Shown one piece after another: positions 12,648-27,600 of a stretch of DNA of 64,000 nucleotides (within the stretch, counting starts at the first letter, position 1; each line of letters opens with the position of its first letter). The notes beneath the pieces were generated by a model. That model made no database searches. It was not told where the DNA came from and worked only from the letters and a program-made list of their open reading frames with translations. The translations under genes and the position numbers were made by a program. This DNA is from Lineus longissimus (lineage: Eukaryota; Nemertea; Pilidiophora; Heteronemertea; Lineidae): positions 930,001 to 994,000 of the forward strand of contig NC_088323.1 of the NCBI RefSeq assembly GCF_910592395.1, read 5' to 3'.

Positions 12648-15600
12648 ATGCAACGGGCCGTGGCAGCCCACAGAGCAACCAGGGCAAAGCAACAGAAAAT
12701 GTTTAGAGATCATTCGAGGCATGTACGCTTAGAATCAAAAGACCCAGACGACAGTGCAGTTGACAACGAACTAAACGAATTAAGCTTCAAGGATAGAATC
12801 AGGTTTGCTGCTAAGAATAGGGTTTGGGAAAGTTTGGCTTATAAGTTTTATAAACGGAGACTCCTGTATGTTTATTTGGTCTCAACGCTCATATTCGCTG
12901 GAATAGTAACGCTCAGGTTGACGGTATCGATTAACTTAGGTAAGTTATCTCCTTTGTAATTAGCATTCTTATTTTTTTCGGAAGACTTACGGGTTGCTCT
13001 TCAAGCAAAAGGGACTTGTCTTGATAAGATGATCACATCTCACGTACAGTAACTTACCACATGTTAATTCAGATAGTATGGTGGTAATCGTCCTATAGTT
13101 TGTTGTACTTCTTACATGACTTGATTTATTGACAATATCTGGACTGGGTGAAGTCTAACAAACTATCGTTTGGGAAGGGAACTCCACTTACACATTCTCT
13201 GAACTACAACTCAAAATCCTACTGCAATACCAAGCATAGTTTAATGAGTAAATGTGTTGACTAACCAGCCCGGCATCTCTGAGCACAAAAAGAAACATTG
13301 TGTTGGGCGGATGCGGATTTACCACATTCCCTTGTGATGGAGATATTTTAATGGTATTGGCATTCCCAAAGCGTTTATTGAGCATTAGTAGAATTTGTTG
13401 GCATGGCAATTTGAAATCGGCGGATTTTATTACTTGTTGAATTCAGTTATTGGATGGTTCGTGCCTTTTTCGTTCTGCAATGTACGACACGTTAGTGGAC
13501 TTAGTGAACTTACTATGTAAATGAATTTTCGTGCCAGCATTTTACCTTTTAGCAAACATCATTAACTCAGCTGGCATTTCGTTGGGAAACCGTTTTTGAT
13601 AAGTGTTGAGCTTTCATTTTTGTAGACCATCCTTTCATCCAGCTTCACCATGTCCAACAATCACAGTAAACCTTATAGCTATTGATGGAGATATGTTTGA
13701 AAGACGCTGTGATTTATCACATCCAACATGATTATTTCGTCCCTGAAAATCCCAGGGGCAATACCGAGAAAAACGTTTAATGACTGTTTCCCTCTTTACC
13801 AGTAGCTATCTTTTCCTTATTAACATCATTCATTGATTTCTTGGTTCGCACTTTCCAGCCTGCAGGATTAACCATCAAATATATGTTCAAAGATATAACA
13901 TGTCTAAGGTAATGCTCAACAATGACATATCATCTCTGAAGGTCTCGACAGCTTATCACAAGCCATCTGCCTCGGGGACATCTCCTGTTTGCCCCGTTAT
14001 CCTTCCTTTTATCCACAATATCACCCACTGAGTTCATCCTCTGCTCCTGTCTCCCGGATTTACTGTCAACGCAAACAAGTTACACCTTAATCTTATTTTC
14101 CGAATGCCGGAGAAGACGTATTAATCACGGCTTTTCCTCGCTTGGGACTGTGATAGATGTGAGCAATCCCTCAAGGGTGACTGATATTCTGTTGAACCGT
14201 GGAGTATCAGTGGTAATAGAAACGATTCTGTAGCTAACAGAAATCCAGGCTGTATTCATAAGTAATCCAAAGCTACGTATAATAAGAAATCTGAGTAACT
14301 TTGGGGGCAAAGATGCGACACTGGTGGCAGTGTATCCATGGCAATTTGGCCGGTTAGCCACTGATCCCATTTTTGCTGGAGGTGACAATCGATGAGAAGA
14401 AATTAGGAACGGATCCTGCATCGAGGTTACAAACATGACAGAAGTCGTAAAATGTAAGCTCATGCAGAGAAATGTCAAGCTATTCATTACAAACGAAAAG
14501 CCTGCTTCCATAAGATTGCTCCACCAAACTATTCACGAGGCAAGGCGAAAAGCAACATCCAGTCACCAGAGTGACGCCTAATTACATTTTAAGTTGCCTT
14601 ACTTTCACTCTTACACTTGAAATTCATCATTTTGCAAGTTTGATTGGTATGAGACAGAAAGACAAGTATTTAGTGTGTGTATTTACCAAATGTTTGAATA
14701 AAATACGTCTGTTGCCAAATCCTAGGTCACAATCATGATATAGTTAGACTGTCATCGAAAGAGGTCCACCATGATTAGTGGAGACTTGCACTAATGGGTT
14801 GCACCGATCCTTTCTTTATGATAGAGTCATTCAAGACAGAACTCGAATTCCCTTGAGATATCTTTCGGTACATTAGTTATGAGAGATGAAGCCACCAAAT
14901 GTAAGGCTGTTGTCAAAGTTATTTACTAATGTATCGTTTCATCAACGGTGGTCCATTATGAGCTTTATCTCGGTGTCATCACGTGATGATCTTCTGGCCT
15001 TGAAAACTGAATATCGGTAGGTCGCCATTTTTACAGCAAGTTTTGTTGAAGTAGAGACAAGGTTAGTAATAATCGTCATTAGCCAGGTGAAAAACTGCTG
15101 TGACACAACGAAAACTGGAGTAAGTTACAAAACTTGAATGGCAGCTCAGTGCAACGTCCTCACTGTCTAAGATTGACATTCGAAGCCACTAGACTCTGGT
15201 AAATTTGAAATGTTCATCTCTAAATATTGCAAAGGATTTGGCGAAGTAACGAGTGATTAAAAATGTCACATGTATGTACCATCTCAGAGATGAAAGTTCC
15301 TTGACATTTTACTAACTAGGAAGTGTGTGTTGCACAATACGATGTCAAGGCGTTCATCCTAATATTTGATCGTCACTCGCAGAAATATTTTAATCATTGC
15401 TGCTCTCGCCGTTGGCACACAAATCTTTTTCACTCTTCTTCGTAGAAAAATCTTGAGACACCACACATTTCTATTCAAAACAATGAGATGCTAAATGGCT
15501 TGGTTTCTGCACATTGCTTTCCTTGCTATAACTGTCTTATCTAAGTTTTGCTTTTCAATAGAAATGGACATCCATTAAAATGTGCAGAAGATAGCTTTCG

Positions 15601-18600
15601 GATTTTTTCTCTTGCCTTTGTCATTCGAACAATGTCGACGAGGAAATAATGGCCGTGCTACTGTCCTCTCCCTGATTACCTCTTGCGGCTTATCAGATGA
15701 TAGTTCCTCGAAACACAGGAGATCACAGAATGTTCTTTTAATGCCATATGGAGCTGACTGGTATCAGCATGAAACAGCTGACAAGTTGACAATACCTTGG
15801 AATAACTTTAGAAAAGACGTAGCCCCCATTCTTCCTGTTTTATCACCCCAACCAGAAGTTAGCCATGACTGCTTGCGGACCTATATACTGTAGACGACAT
15901 GATGGATGTCAGCTGAAGAAACGTACTATAGATGGAAAACTGTTTTCGTGATCCTATGCTGATCCCCAGTATTCAAGAACTGCGAAAAAATCGTCTAGTC
16001 TTGCTCTCAGAGTCATAGATAATTGGTTTGACTTCCAGACGTTCCAGTTGGTTTTAGCTGCCCGTTTTCCTGAATTATTTAATAGTCATGATGGATGTCA
16101 GCCCATATAACGTTGAACTATACAATAAATAACTGATTAGCCTTTGATAGAGATCGTCACTCAAGTGCTTGGTTTGCTTGTATCATAATCGCACACACAT
16201 TATTTTCGACTTTTTTCTTTTCAAACATTGGATCAACATCCTCGAGCGATTAGTTTTTCCTAGAGCGTGTCAAATATAACAAGATAAAAAGCAACATCTT
16301 CTTTAACAAGATTCACTTCAAGTTTTACTTATCATTATAGACAGGACGACCGATCATCGATTAGAGTCATGTTGGTTCTTTTTCCAACTCATCTCACCGA
16401 TAAATCCAACAAAAAAATATCATATGACGTGTTTACATCTCCAATCAAATTTGATCCAAAATCGTTAAATGTATGGATATTTATATCAATGTCTATTTTG
16501 GATCAGAATTAATAGATCGGATTTATTAATAGATCGAAGTATTGGTTTCAAGAGGAGGTGGGAAGGATGCTCTATTTTGTTTTTTATGACGATTATATCA
16601 CATTTCTTTCAAGTTGACGATCAAAGGAATAGTAAATACTTTAGTCATGTCAGTGTAATTCGATTCCTCTTCTTACCACCAGAGTCCTGGTCACAGTATA
16701 TGTCTGTGACCGAGTGGAAAAGCCCAATATTCCTTGATTTTTTTGCATTGTCTATTTTGGTTAGTTATTGACATTTCTATGATTATTTTATGGTAGTTCT
16801 ATTGTGTTAAGGGAATTCCTCATAATTCAAATATAAAATTCCCACTATCCGACTGATGTTATTCCTCGAGGCTGGGGTACACAAAATGGAATCCGATACG
16901 AATCTGTTATATATCTAGCATGTTAAACGGCACGGTAATTCCCAATAGATCACACAGAGTTTTTTTGAACAAAAGCAAAACAACTTCAATCTACATGTAC
17001 GACTAAAATGATCAATCATCGATTTATCGAATGTTTTGCAGCAGGACCCTTATCTCATCTGACAAGCTCAACCACTGGGACATTCTTCATCCCTTTACAA
17101 GCAACGATCGTGACCAAACTAAATAGGATATAAAACCCAACCCGCCTGCTCCATGAAATTGCCATCCAGCCGTTCTTCCACGTTTGTTCTTAATACGATT
17201 AGTGGTTGGGAAGGTGTTTTTTTGCTCCAAAGAACAATGTAGTTTACCCTTGGGGCTCTTAGAATGGAGAGTACACTCAGAGTGCAAGAATTCGTTACAT
17301 ACGAAGACAGCAGTCTGACATGCAGACAATGAAGGTTAATATATGAATATTGCCAGTAAGCCAGTTTGAAACATGGAACTTACATGCAGCTGGTCTTATG
17401 CCCTCTAAATAAAGTATGAGGATATGTTGGACGCTATTAATATCTATTCCGTGTTAAAATTTGAAACCTCTTCACCAGTCTTGGCGAGAGCTCTTCAAGA
17501 CTTGCCTACAGCTGCTAAAGACATAGCTAGCAATTCCTGACGACGTGAAGTACTTTCCCTCAGCAGATTCAGCGGTCTTCAAATATCCATTCAACAGAAT
17601 AAAAACTATCATTTCTCTTCGTTAAATTTCACCGCGATAAGAATAATATGAAAATGTCACGTACAAGCTTAACGTTCATTCTTTAAAAAGTGTTGAAGTT
17701 TCCTGCAACGTAAGAATGGCACGTTTCCTTGATAAAGAAATGAACTGTTTGACACGCTTTCGTCATACCGAGTTGTTGTTTCTTGTTCGTGCTTGAAGGT
17801 AGCTCGAGTTTTAAAGAGGAAGACAAAACGCAAATGTCACATATGATTTAAAGTGATATTATCGCAGCGTTCTCGTTGAGAATAGTCCTCAAACGACTTA
17901 ACTGGGAAAACTTAAGGTATAATTCCAAGTGAACTTTCATCAGTGTATCATTGTCATTATGAGCTTGTTTCGAAGACAACAAAGTAGAGCATGGTTCAGG
18001 CTCCCCTAGGCATTACATAATTGGAGGAACAGGGAGAAGTTTTACAATGCCTGACATGCTTTTGAGAAAGAATAGGACTACAGTAGGCCCTACTTTAAAA
18101 TGTAGCTGGAAGCACTAAGTTCTTTAAAAACTTTGATGTCTACTTGACTAATGGTCCTATCATATTTCAATCGTAACATCTTAACCATTAGTATCCATTG
18201 ATTCTGTTAAGTAAATGTCGTCAAGTGTGTACATTTAGCAGTATTATCGTCGTGTATGGCGTTGTTGAACAAAAGATAGGGTATTTAAATCCAGAAGTCA
18301 AAAATGTTATGTGTATAGCTTGTGAGCTCGTCATATTGGTCATTTCACTGCCAAGCCAAAAGACAATAATTGGCAGCCCAGCTATATCTCTTGTGGGAAG
18401 AGAAATAATCGAATGTCAGGACGTGAAATCAATTACTGCTTCGGTTACTAAGGTATCTGGTTCCTGAATACCAAGTATCATAACATCTTTGTTTATTACG
18501 AGAACAACCCGATCTCAGCTCGTTTTAAAACATGGTTTACCCTAGCTCTCGTCACGTTACTCATCATCGCGTGTACAATGCTGAGATTACACGGTACGCT

Positions 18601-21600
18601 CGTATCATTATTACAAGAGTGTCATGGGAACGTCTGTGTCGTAATGATAGTAGCAAGTTATATCACTCGGAGAGAGAGTTTGTTCACTTTTTGTTTGCCA
18701 TGACCGGATTGGGCGAGCGTTTGATGGCAAATATTAGGAGCCTCAAGCATACTGATCGTGTCAGTGCTTTATGTGTGTTCAATCAAACAACTCAGTCAAT
18801 TTCTCTACTCATGCAAAACAACAACAACAACGAAAACAGCCAGGTAATGAGCAAAATAATCCGATCACGTAATAGCTGTGAATTCCCGTCGCTAATAACG
18901 TGACATCACCGTGTTTTCAATTACTTAGCTTGGACAGTTTATATAGAGTCGACCAATCAAGCAACTTTGCACAGTTTGACTGTGGTCGTTGAAAGATTAC
19001 GTGACAATAGCTAAATGTTTTGACGTGATTTTCAGCCGTTTTGCATGTCTCAGCCTGCAAAAAGCCGGGGAAAATTCATATCACGTAATAGCAGTCATTA
19101 TGTTGTGATGGTGTGCTATTTCTGTCGTTACAGTTACTTAGCCTGTGTCTCAAAGACAACCTTGGGCCGGGTTCGCGGCAGGTTTACATGACGTCAATGG
19201 TCAATTGTCAGCGTGAAATTCTGTTGCCCCTACAGTTGCAAATAGCAGCTCGGAGAAAAAGCTCAGTACGTAATAGTCGGCATTGTTCCTGTAGCTAATT
19301 AGTAACTGTGCAATAAATCTCAAGTGAATCCTTTGTGTGCGTGGCTATTGCATCAGATCCCAAATTGGACTGGGGTCGTGGCGAGGTGACACAGTGACCA
19401 TAGCTAAGTCGGTCATTGTTCTTCCATGATTGCCAATTACCTTTATGTGTTATTTTTTACAGTGGAAGGTAACAATGGCGAATACCACCTGTTCTGGCAA
19501 TGCTAGAATCTGGTCCAGCGTCGACACCCAAAGCATTTGTACTTGTTTATACCAACCAATAATTACACATATCAACTACTAAGCTGTAGATTACTAGAAA
19601 TTCCCATTGTCACTTGCTTCCAACCAAACTATGGTAGTGGGCGAGAGCTTATTCCTAGTTGCAGGAAAAGCCAGAAGCTTTGGTAAGGTGGCAATTCTCA
19701 AACCCTCATGCAGTAAGCCCGCATAAGCTGATACAAGTTTGTCAGCTATACTGGCTTGCTAATCCCTCGGAGAACACCCCAGGAGTCCGTCAAGCCAACA
19801 GTATCGCTGTCTCCCAATATGCTAAGTAAGTGAGAAGATGGGTAATCTGTATGCTTCCGTTATCCTGCGGCAGGAGGGAGAACACGTCAGGCTTTACCCC
19901 GACTTCCGCAGATATTATCCATGATTCTACTAGCGATATTGAGATACGTTGGATACCTCTTAGATCAATCACGAGGCGATACTTTGAGCGGGGTAAGGTA
20001 TCAGAATACAGATGGCTCAGGAATGTGGGGTATTCATTTATTGTAAAATTCTTTTTGGATGAATATGCATGAGTACAAGACAACTGGACGATGCATCGCA
20101 ATTTTAATGCCCTTTCACAAAGCAATGTCTTAGTTAATATAACGTCCCTTGAGGAGAAATCGTAGTGTATATCAACTTATTCCAAATAAGTTCATGGGTG
20201 AATATTTCGGCTGCAATGAAACAAACAAACAACACAGCCAGTACAAAAAAAAATGTGAGCGCCCAGAATTATCAGTCCTCGGAGACATGTCATCCACAAA
20301 GAAGTCAGAAATTTGTAACCTCAAATGACAATAGTGTAAACACCCAAGTCTGATGCTAATATCCGTTCATCGCGTTCACTTGGAACAACAACCAGCATGT
20401 ATTAACGCCATCAGTACGTGTTGGCTTCACCTCAGCCGCGATAGATCGACACAAATAACGAAATTGTACTAGGGTCAAGCTGCATGACATTATTACTAAA
20501 ATGTCATCAAAGGAAATGAGACGCGAAGCTCTGATGTTTGGCCAACAAGAATGTCTTTCGGTGGGCAAGTTCCTTCTGGTCACATTAGCCTTCAGGATGC
20601 CAATTTGCTGGCACTCATATATGGCATGTTTACGTGGTGGTCGTCGAGGAGGTTGAGGTGGGGAAGATAGTCCTTACTCTGAATGACACATGGTCATTTG
20701 TAGACGGACGATACACTTAGTCGTGATTGAGCGTCGAGGTCAACCGCTGAAGCTGCTGGTCAAATTGACTTTGATGATGTTGGGACCATTATTGAAATCT
20801 ACGAGAAGCGAACTATATACACTCTGTTATATTCTGGAAACGGGCAATGTGAAACATGGCCTACGTGTTCAGCCAACGGGAATCGCAACACAATCGCCGA
20901 AGATTCAAATCTGTCAGTATATTTATCAGCATCGCTGACTGCTAAAGATGTCTTCGTCCTTCGAGCTCTTATTAGCAATGCCTGACAATGAAAACTTCAA
21001 AGTATTGCATTTTCATTTGAATTGATGATGGAGCTATGAATCGTTTCCCAAACCCAAAGGAAATCATGTAGGCAGATCGTAGAAGTGAATTACTGACAAA
21101 TTATTATTTTGCTCCGAAAGCGGATCGTAATCTTATTATGAAATGTGCCCTAATGTGATTAAGATCAAAGCATTATTTGATTTAACTTTTAAGAGCAGCT
21201 TATTATTAAAGTGCTGCTCGATGGATTTGAACAAGTTGAAGTTCACTAAAATTGAGTTGTCAACTCGTACTCATATTGACGAACTTGCAGAAAATGAGTA
21301 ATATTCTAATAATGCATAATCACAGGGTTTAGTTAATCTGGTTAGATCAAATTCAGAAAACAAATAAGCAGATCAAAGTTGAGAATTCTAAAACTGTTCA
21401 CAGGAATCGGTTGCAGGTAACAAGCTGCCAAGCTGAAAAGGAATCACGAGGTCTTCTGAAATATGCTATCCAGATAGTCTTCCTACTGAGACTGTTGATA
21501 AAAGGTGACTTTATGCAAGCAGAATGAATGCAACACTTGTTCCTTCAGCTAGACGAAGCAGAATCTTAATCAGCCGCCCACCGCATAAGCTACATGTCTG

Positions 21601-24600
21601 AACTCGTAATGTTGACATGATTAGTCAAGACTTGACGTTGATGTGATCGTGTCCACGAATACACCAAGGGATATCTCAAATAGCACATTGGCTCATGTTG
21701 CGGGTTTTTTTCTCATGTAGCATGTCATTGCTGTCCAGCAGCAATTAAGGCAATGTGGCACTACTATATCCACTTCAGTTAAGAAAACAGCTGGCAAAAC
21801 CCTTATTTTTACAAGTGTGGAGAGTCAAAGTTAGACATTACACTACCTTTAAAGGGTTTTCGGCAACACAAATACGTACCCCGTTGATGATTTTCAGCCA
21901 AATGGAAAACCGTTAGTGGGTTCTTTCTTTCTAAGAGTACAGTTTTCAAGGTACTTACCAATAGCAAGAAGATGCAATGAAGATGCAACATCACGTAGAT
22001 CGTGACTGACCTTACAACCAGATCGACATTACGGTCACTAAATTACCATTCCAGGAACAAGGTACTTAGCTTTTTTCCACCCGTGGCCATTGTGGCAATA
22101 CATCTATTGGTTAATCGACAGCAAGCATCATGAAGGGATTCACGATCTATCTTCAAAATAATGAATTGTCCAGAAATGGGCCATTTAGCTCTGATTTCCA
22201 TCGACTTGTTGCCAATGGAAATGGGTAGACACGAAACTCTAAGTCGTACAGGAAAATCGTATAGGGTGATGAATTTTAACCTGAAGCAATGCGTGCAGGT
22301 CGTTTTTGCTGCAATATTAAGTTCAGTGCCAATCTGTGTCTTTATTAATCTTTGAAGTGGCAACCATCACTATAAAGCGATTTCTGACTCAGTGCAGCCA
22401 AGAAAGATTAGAATATTTGATTTAGCACCGCTGGGCGTTTTTCGCTTCGGTGCAGATTGTGATTCGGTTCGACTCTTTCGATGCAGTATGGATCACTGAC
22501 GACGAAAATGCTATTTAATGAACTGGTTCAGTGACACTTTACGAAAAGACTAGGATGAATTGGATAAAAAACCTATTAGATGTTCAACACTTTGTCTTTG
22601 ATCGTTATGGTAGACTAGAGCTGGGATCGATTTTCTATGCGTCGCCACACCGATCAAACGATATTTTTGAACATTGATTTTCTAATATCGATTTTGATTT
22701 GTTTTTTGTTGCATGTCATTTTATCTTTTTGGCAATGAAATCTGATACTTCATAGAATCAGACCACTACTTACCAAAATGTTCATTCTTGGGGCAACAGA
22801 TTCAAAAATGTTCATTCTTGGGGCAACAGATTCTATAGAACTTGTAGTTTACAAATGTCAACATCGACTAACTCTGAGTCAGAACATCAAAGACCCGGGC
22901 TAATAGAAATGGATACGCAGTTACAATAACCGATTTTCCGATGGCTTCGCTTTTTTGTAAACTTTGCCTGCGAACTGTTCATCGTTGAGAGATTAAATTG
23001 ATACAGATCGGAGATGCAATTTCACTTCCTTTCTTTTCGATACATTCAGTGGTCGTGGTCGAGATCACGGATGATTCTTGATGGAGAACTGATTGGGACA
23101 CAGTACTCTTTGATGTCCTGTACGTGAATTGGCTGATTAAACGGGACATTGATTTTAAAATGGCTTCTACATGGGGTATCGGTAAGAAAAATGATCACCA
23201 TTATGGGATAAAGAGCTTTTGCTTAAGATATTTCTCATAAGTCAGGTATTTTACTGTTATGACCAATTTATATCATTGATCAGTAGACTAGCATGACTAT
23301 AGTTTGGTCCACGTGCCGATCATACCGAGGTAGTAACATTATACCATATGAACAGATTAATTTCCGGTATATAGATCATTCACAGGCAGGTGGAGTGCTT
23401 TAACAATAATCTAACACTTTACGCAAAAAGGTATCTCATTGCAATATTGGCTCAGCCACAACGGCTACTTCATACACTCGTAATCAATAGTATTGAAGCT
23501 TTATATTGACAGTTTCTTGACAATTTTGGATAAGGTTCTTTTGAGCTACTCGGCCGCATTAGTTGTTCCATCGAGCTAACGGGAGGGGCATTCAATATGA
23601 CAGGATCCGATAGGGCTGTCACTGTCTGAGAATAATAAATCCTCAACTCTTTCCAGACAACGATATTCCAGGTTCGTCTTATCGCTTGAGCAATGGCTAC
23701 ACGTAATTTCCTTCCGTCGCTCAAACTAATGAAAGACTAGGCAATATCAGCATGCTAAACCACCGTGAGAGTGATACCCTAGATCTGATAACAATACCAT
23801 TGCAAATGAATGGCATTCAGGGTATTCCTTGGTACCTACACGATGAAGCGTGTCACGAATGATTTGGTACTGTTGTGGCAACGTTGTAATACTTTCTGAT
23901 GAAATGGAAAATGCTTTCGCACGAAAATAAACAAACCCTGTGTTATGACGATGGCTGTGGTGAGAATGCCAAGAATGAATCATTCCCAAGTGCATTGATA
24001 TGTAAGGTATTGTTGATACAACTCTTTTTGTAAGTGCATCACTGCATACGCTGGCGAGGTCTTCTCTGGAGGCGGTTTCGCAAATGAGCATCAAAAACAG
24101 TAATCTTGAACTAAACGCACTGATTTGAAACATCCTTCGGAGTTGCCCGATTCGAACGCCTTGAATCAGAGTGTACTTCAGTTTCCACAATTCAAGTTAA
24201 GTAAACCAAGTCATCATTCTCGTCACATCGTAGGCGTTAAATAAACTTTGCAAGCGAATCACTATCAATCAAACGAGTTGATATTAATCATGTACCAGTC
24301 GTTTTAACAGTTCGTCTTTTCTTCGGGAAGACGCATCACCATAGCTTCCAGGTTCTGGGCACCGACCCAACACTTGATAAGAGAAGGCATCAATTCGAAT
24401 TTGACTGATGAGTGACGTAAGTAAGTAACGAAAAGATAGACCTTTTAAAAAAGCTTATCCGAGCTCATAAAGCATTGTCCATTGCCAAATCCTCGAGTTT
24501 TCTACATCAGGTCTCAAATGTTAACAGTTCGAATGATCAACTCTCGCGGCTTTGCTCCTTGTTCCCCACTGAATGCCAGCAACAACTTGGTTCATTTCAC

Positions 24601-27600
24601 AAGTCCAGATTTAGCTTTGAGAATTTGAATTGTCAATATGAGAGGCATGGATAGAAAGCGAGGAAAAGCGAGATTGGGATGTTATTTAACTCTACTAGTC
24701 AGATGAACTCATACCTGAAACATTCAAATGAAGGGCGCAGATATCTACCACACGAGGGTATTCTGTATGCGAGTGCACTAAGATTAAATAAGGAACTTAA
24801 TAGAAACTTTCGATATCAATCTCGTTCATCAAATATCAATCTCCCGTCATCGTAAACTGTTCTTTTCATCTCTTATCTCTCCACGCCCACTAAAGTTTAA
24901 ATCCAGTCCCGTGGCACTAGATACATCTTTGTCATTTAAATCCACTTTAAAACTCCATCTCAAAGTGATGCAAACTGATTCATGGCTAAGTCCTGCTATT
25001 CTCAGTTGATTTATCAAATCCCTCTCCAATAAGCGGCTCGTTATAGACTCCTGCGCAGCCGCATACCTTCATCGTTTCATGACTGCCAACACAGATCGCC
25101 ATTTTGAATCCGCTACTCCACGATTCGTGGAGCAGACACAGGTGCTTGAAGATACCAAAATCAAAGGGATAGATCAACTCAGAATCAATTGATTCACAGG
25201 ACCCGGCGCCTTACACATGATTCGTTTGTGTCAATGTGTTCCGCGTGTTTGTAGGTTCTGTGGTATTCAAATTCCGCCAAGCGGCTGCCGAGTGTGACAC
25301 ATCCGGGACCTCAAGATCATGGTGTAATGAAGATGTGTGTTGTCAGGGAGGATATCCTTTGATCTGCTTGGAGAATGGGCTCATTCAAGTTACAAACAGG
25401 ACCAATACATACGATTTGTTACAGGCAGCTCATAACAATTTAAAAGATTTGTTTCTGCTGGAAGCACTCCACAATTTCGTTAGATCCAAATCACTTGAAT
25501 CATCTATTTGAACGCCTTCCATTAGCAGTTGGCTTCTTGCTCAAGGGATATTTTATCGTAGCTTAGAAGGAGGAAAGTGATTTGATTTTGATTGTCAATC
25601 GGGGTTGTTGTTTTAGGAAGCATCATTGGGGATTGCGATAGAATGATTAGTTTAGAAGCCAAGGGGAATCCAGTTGTTGTCTCGCATACGACATGTTCTA
25701 TGCGTTTTGACACACTAGACTCAGAATGCCGATTACGCATCATCTAAAAACATGTTGTTTACGTTGATTAAGTTGCGTTCGACATGAATTGCATGCAGGC
25801 AGGTCAATTGACTAGCAACCTTTCCGTATTACAATCACCTTGACCGCCCGCCCTCAATTGGTTCATCGATGTCATTCGCTGGCTGGTAGCAGCCCTCGTG
25901 CAGACATGGCAGAAAAGATGCGGTATAGGATTTGGGTAGATTTTTAACCAATACTGAATATGAAACCGAACATTGTCTTTCTGATGGATTCTGGTAGATT
26001 TTTAACCAATATCGACCCCCTGAAACAGCGTTAGAAGTATAATATGATGTCGGGAAACGTCTACCTGTGTTTATCAGATTATGAAGGCTTTCAGATTGTA
26101 TAGGGATGGTTAATAAGGTATTCTCTTAATAGGAGGCTTTTGACGCCACTGGTGATGGTAATTAATGCTTCTATCCAACTTAAGGTTCAATTATCGGCTG
26201 TCACAATGAGTTATACAAGTATTGAAACTTGCAGATATATCGAATAAGAAGGGATTACTATTGTCACCCACGTCGTTTATAACAAGCTGGAAGTTTGGTC
26301 ATAGAAAGCCTGTTTGGCGAAACAGGCTTTCAAGACAAGAGGAAAATGGATTTGCAAGTCAGATGACAAACAACCTCGATCAGACACGAAACCATTCAAT
26401 GCTTGTAACAACCTCACTGTGGAGTTGGTATCACTGAGCAAGGGCCACCGCATCATTCGCTGCCGCCTGGTACGTTTAAGCACGAATTGGTCAATGTTTC
26501 CATACATCTGTATGCCGAACTATTGCCATTCTAACAAAAACCATTTTTAACTCACAGTAATAATCATTCAAAGTAAGTTTTCATCCGATGCAAGCGTTTC
26601 ATCTGCCTACAAACGTCAATGAAAAAATCACGTACAAAAGCTTAAGTTCCATAAAAAGTAGCAAGAAAGCCGGATTGCCATTCATGCAACAAATAATTCG
26701 CGATTTCACAAAGTACAGATGAAAGACGTACAGTAACAAGCATTTGTCGCACACAGCTAATTCTAAAGACATTGACGAATAACCAATTCTAGAAGAGATG
26801 AAGCATTACTATCTGCTACCTTTGTAAACGATAAGATCTCAACGAAAACTAAGGATATTTGGTGCGCTGTTGTTTTTCTCCGAGCATCAAAGGAGCAACA
26901 TATAATTAATCAGGCCGTATGAAGTCGCTCAAAAATTGTATTTCCGCTCCGAGGATATTTTCCCCAACATCTTAGTACATCATGTTTGTTTGTGATAGAA
27001 GCATTTTCTTGTGAGAAGTATGACACGATGTCGAAAGGAAAGAACAATGTGACTGGCGAAATATTCGTAGAACTTTGTTTCATTATAAGACATTTGCTTA
27101 AACTGTTGTCACTGATACAGACCACATATTTGGGTTCGCCAAAAAGCCAAGCTCAAAGTCTTTTACAAATGTAGAGAAAATAATTGCAAGCTTTGATAGG
27201 ATGACGCCTGCCAAGAAATTTGAAGGCAAAATCATATAATATGATATGTATCGGTGAGAAATAACGAAGTAGCTGAAGCAGAAATCGTTCATTTACAGAA
27301 GAATACATCCATGTGATTCGAGTGTACGTTTGTTGACGTTGCCATAGCAAAGTCAGGTCTTAAACATTTCTTGTGGTTACATCTCCTTGTCTCGCTTTAG
27401 AAATGATGTCTTGGAAATGTATCCTTTGAATGTAGAATATCTTGAGGAAATTGTTTGTACATACTGGATCATCCACTTTATATCTTTAGGCAAATCGATC
27501 GGCTGGGCACGTCTAGACAGAGTGGCCTAAACTTCAGTAACCACGCGTAGGCATATGCGAATGAGCAAATTAACTCGATGGTCTTGTACAGGATCACTCA

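Noticed and set aside
14125-14511. 128-codon minus-strand open frame
   Set aside because: Composition is Ser/Leu-rich without recognisable motifs; the opposite strand looks more protein-like, and neither is supported by splice sites.
18532-18903. 123-codon plus-strand frame with an Asn run
   Set aside because: Random-looking composition; the Asn run comes from an AAC microsatellite.
23747-24190. 147-codon minus-strand open frame
   Set aside because: No family resemblance or consistent splice context; a different frame of the same DNA shows the hydrophobic stretch noted in findings.
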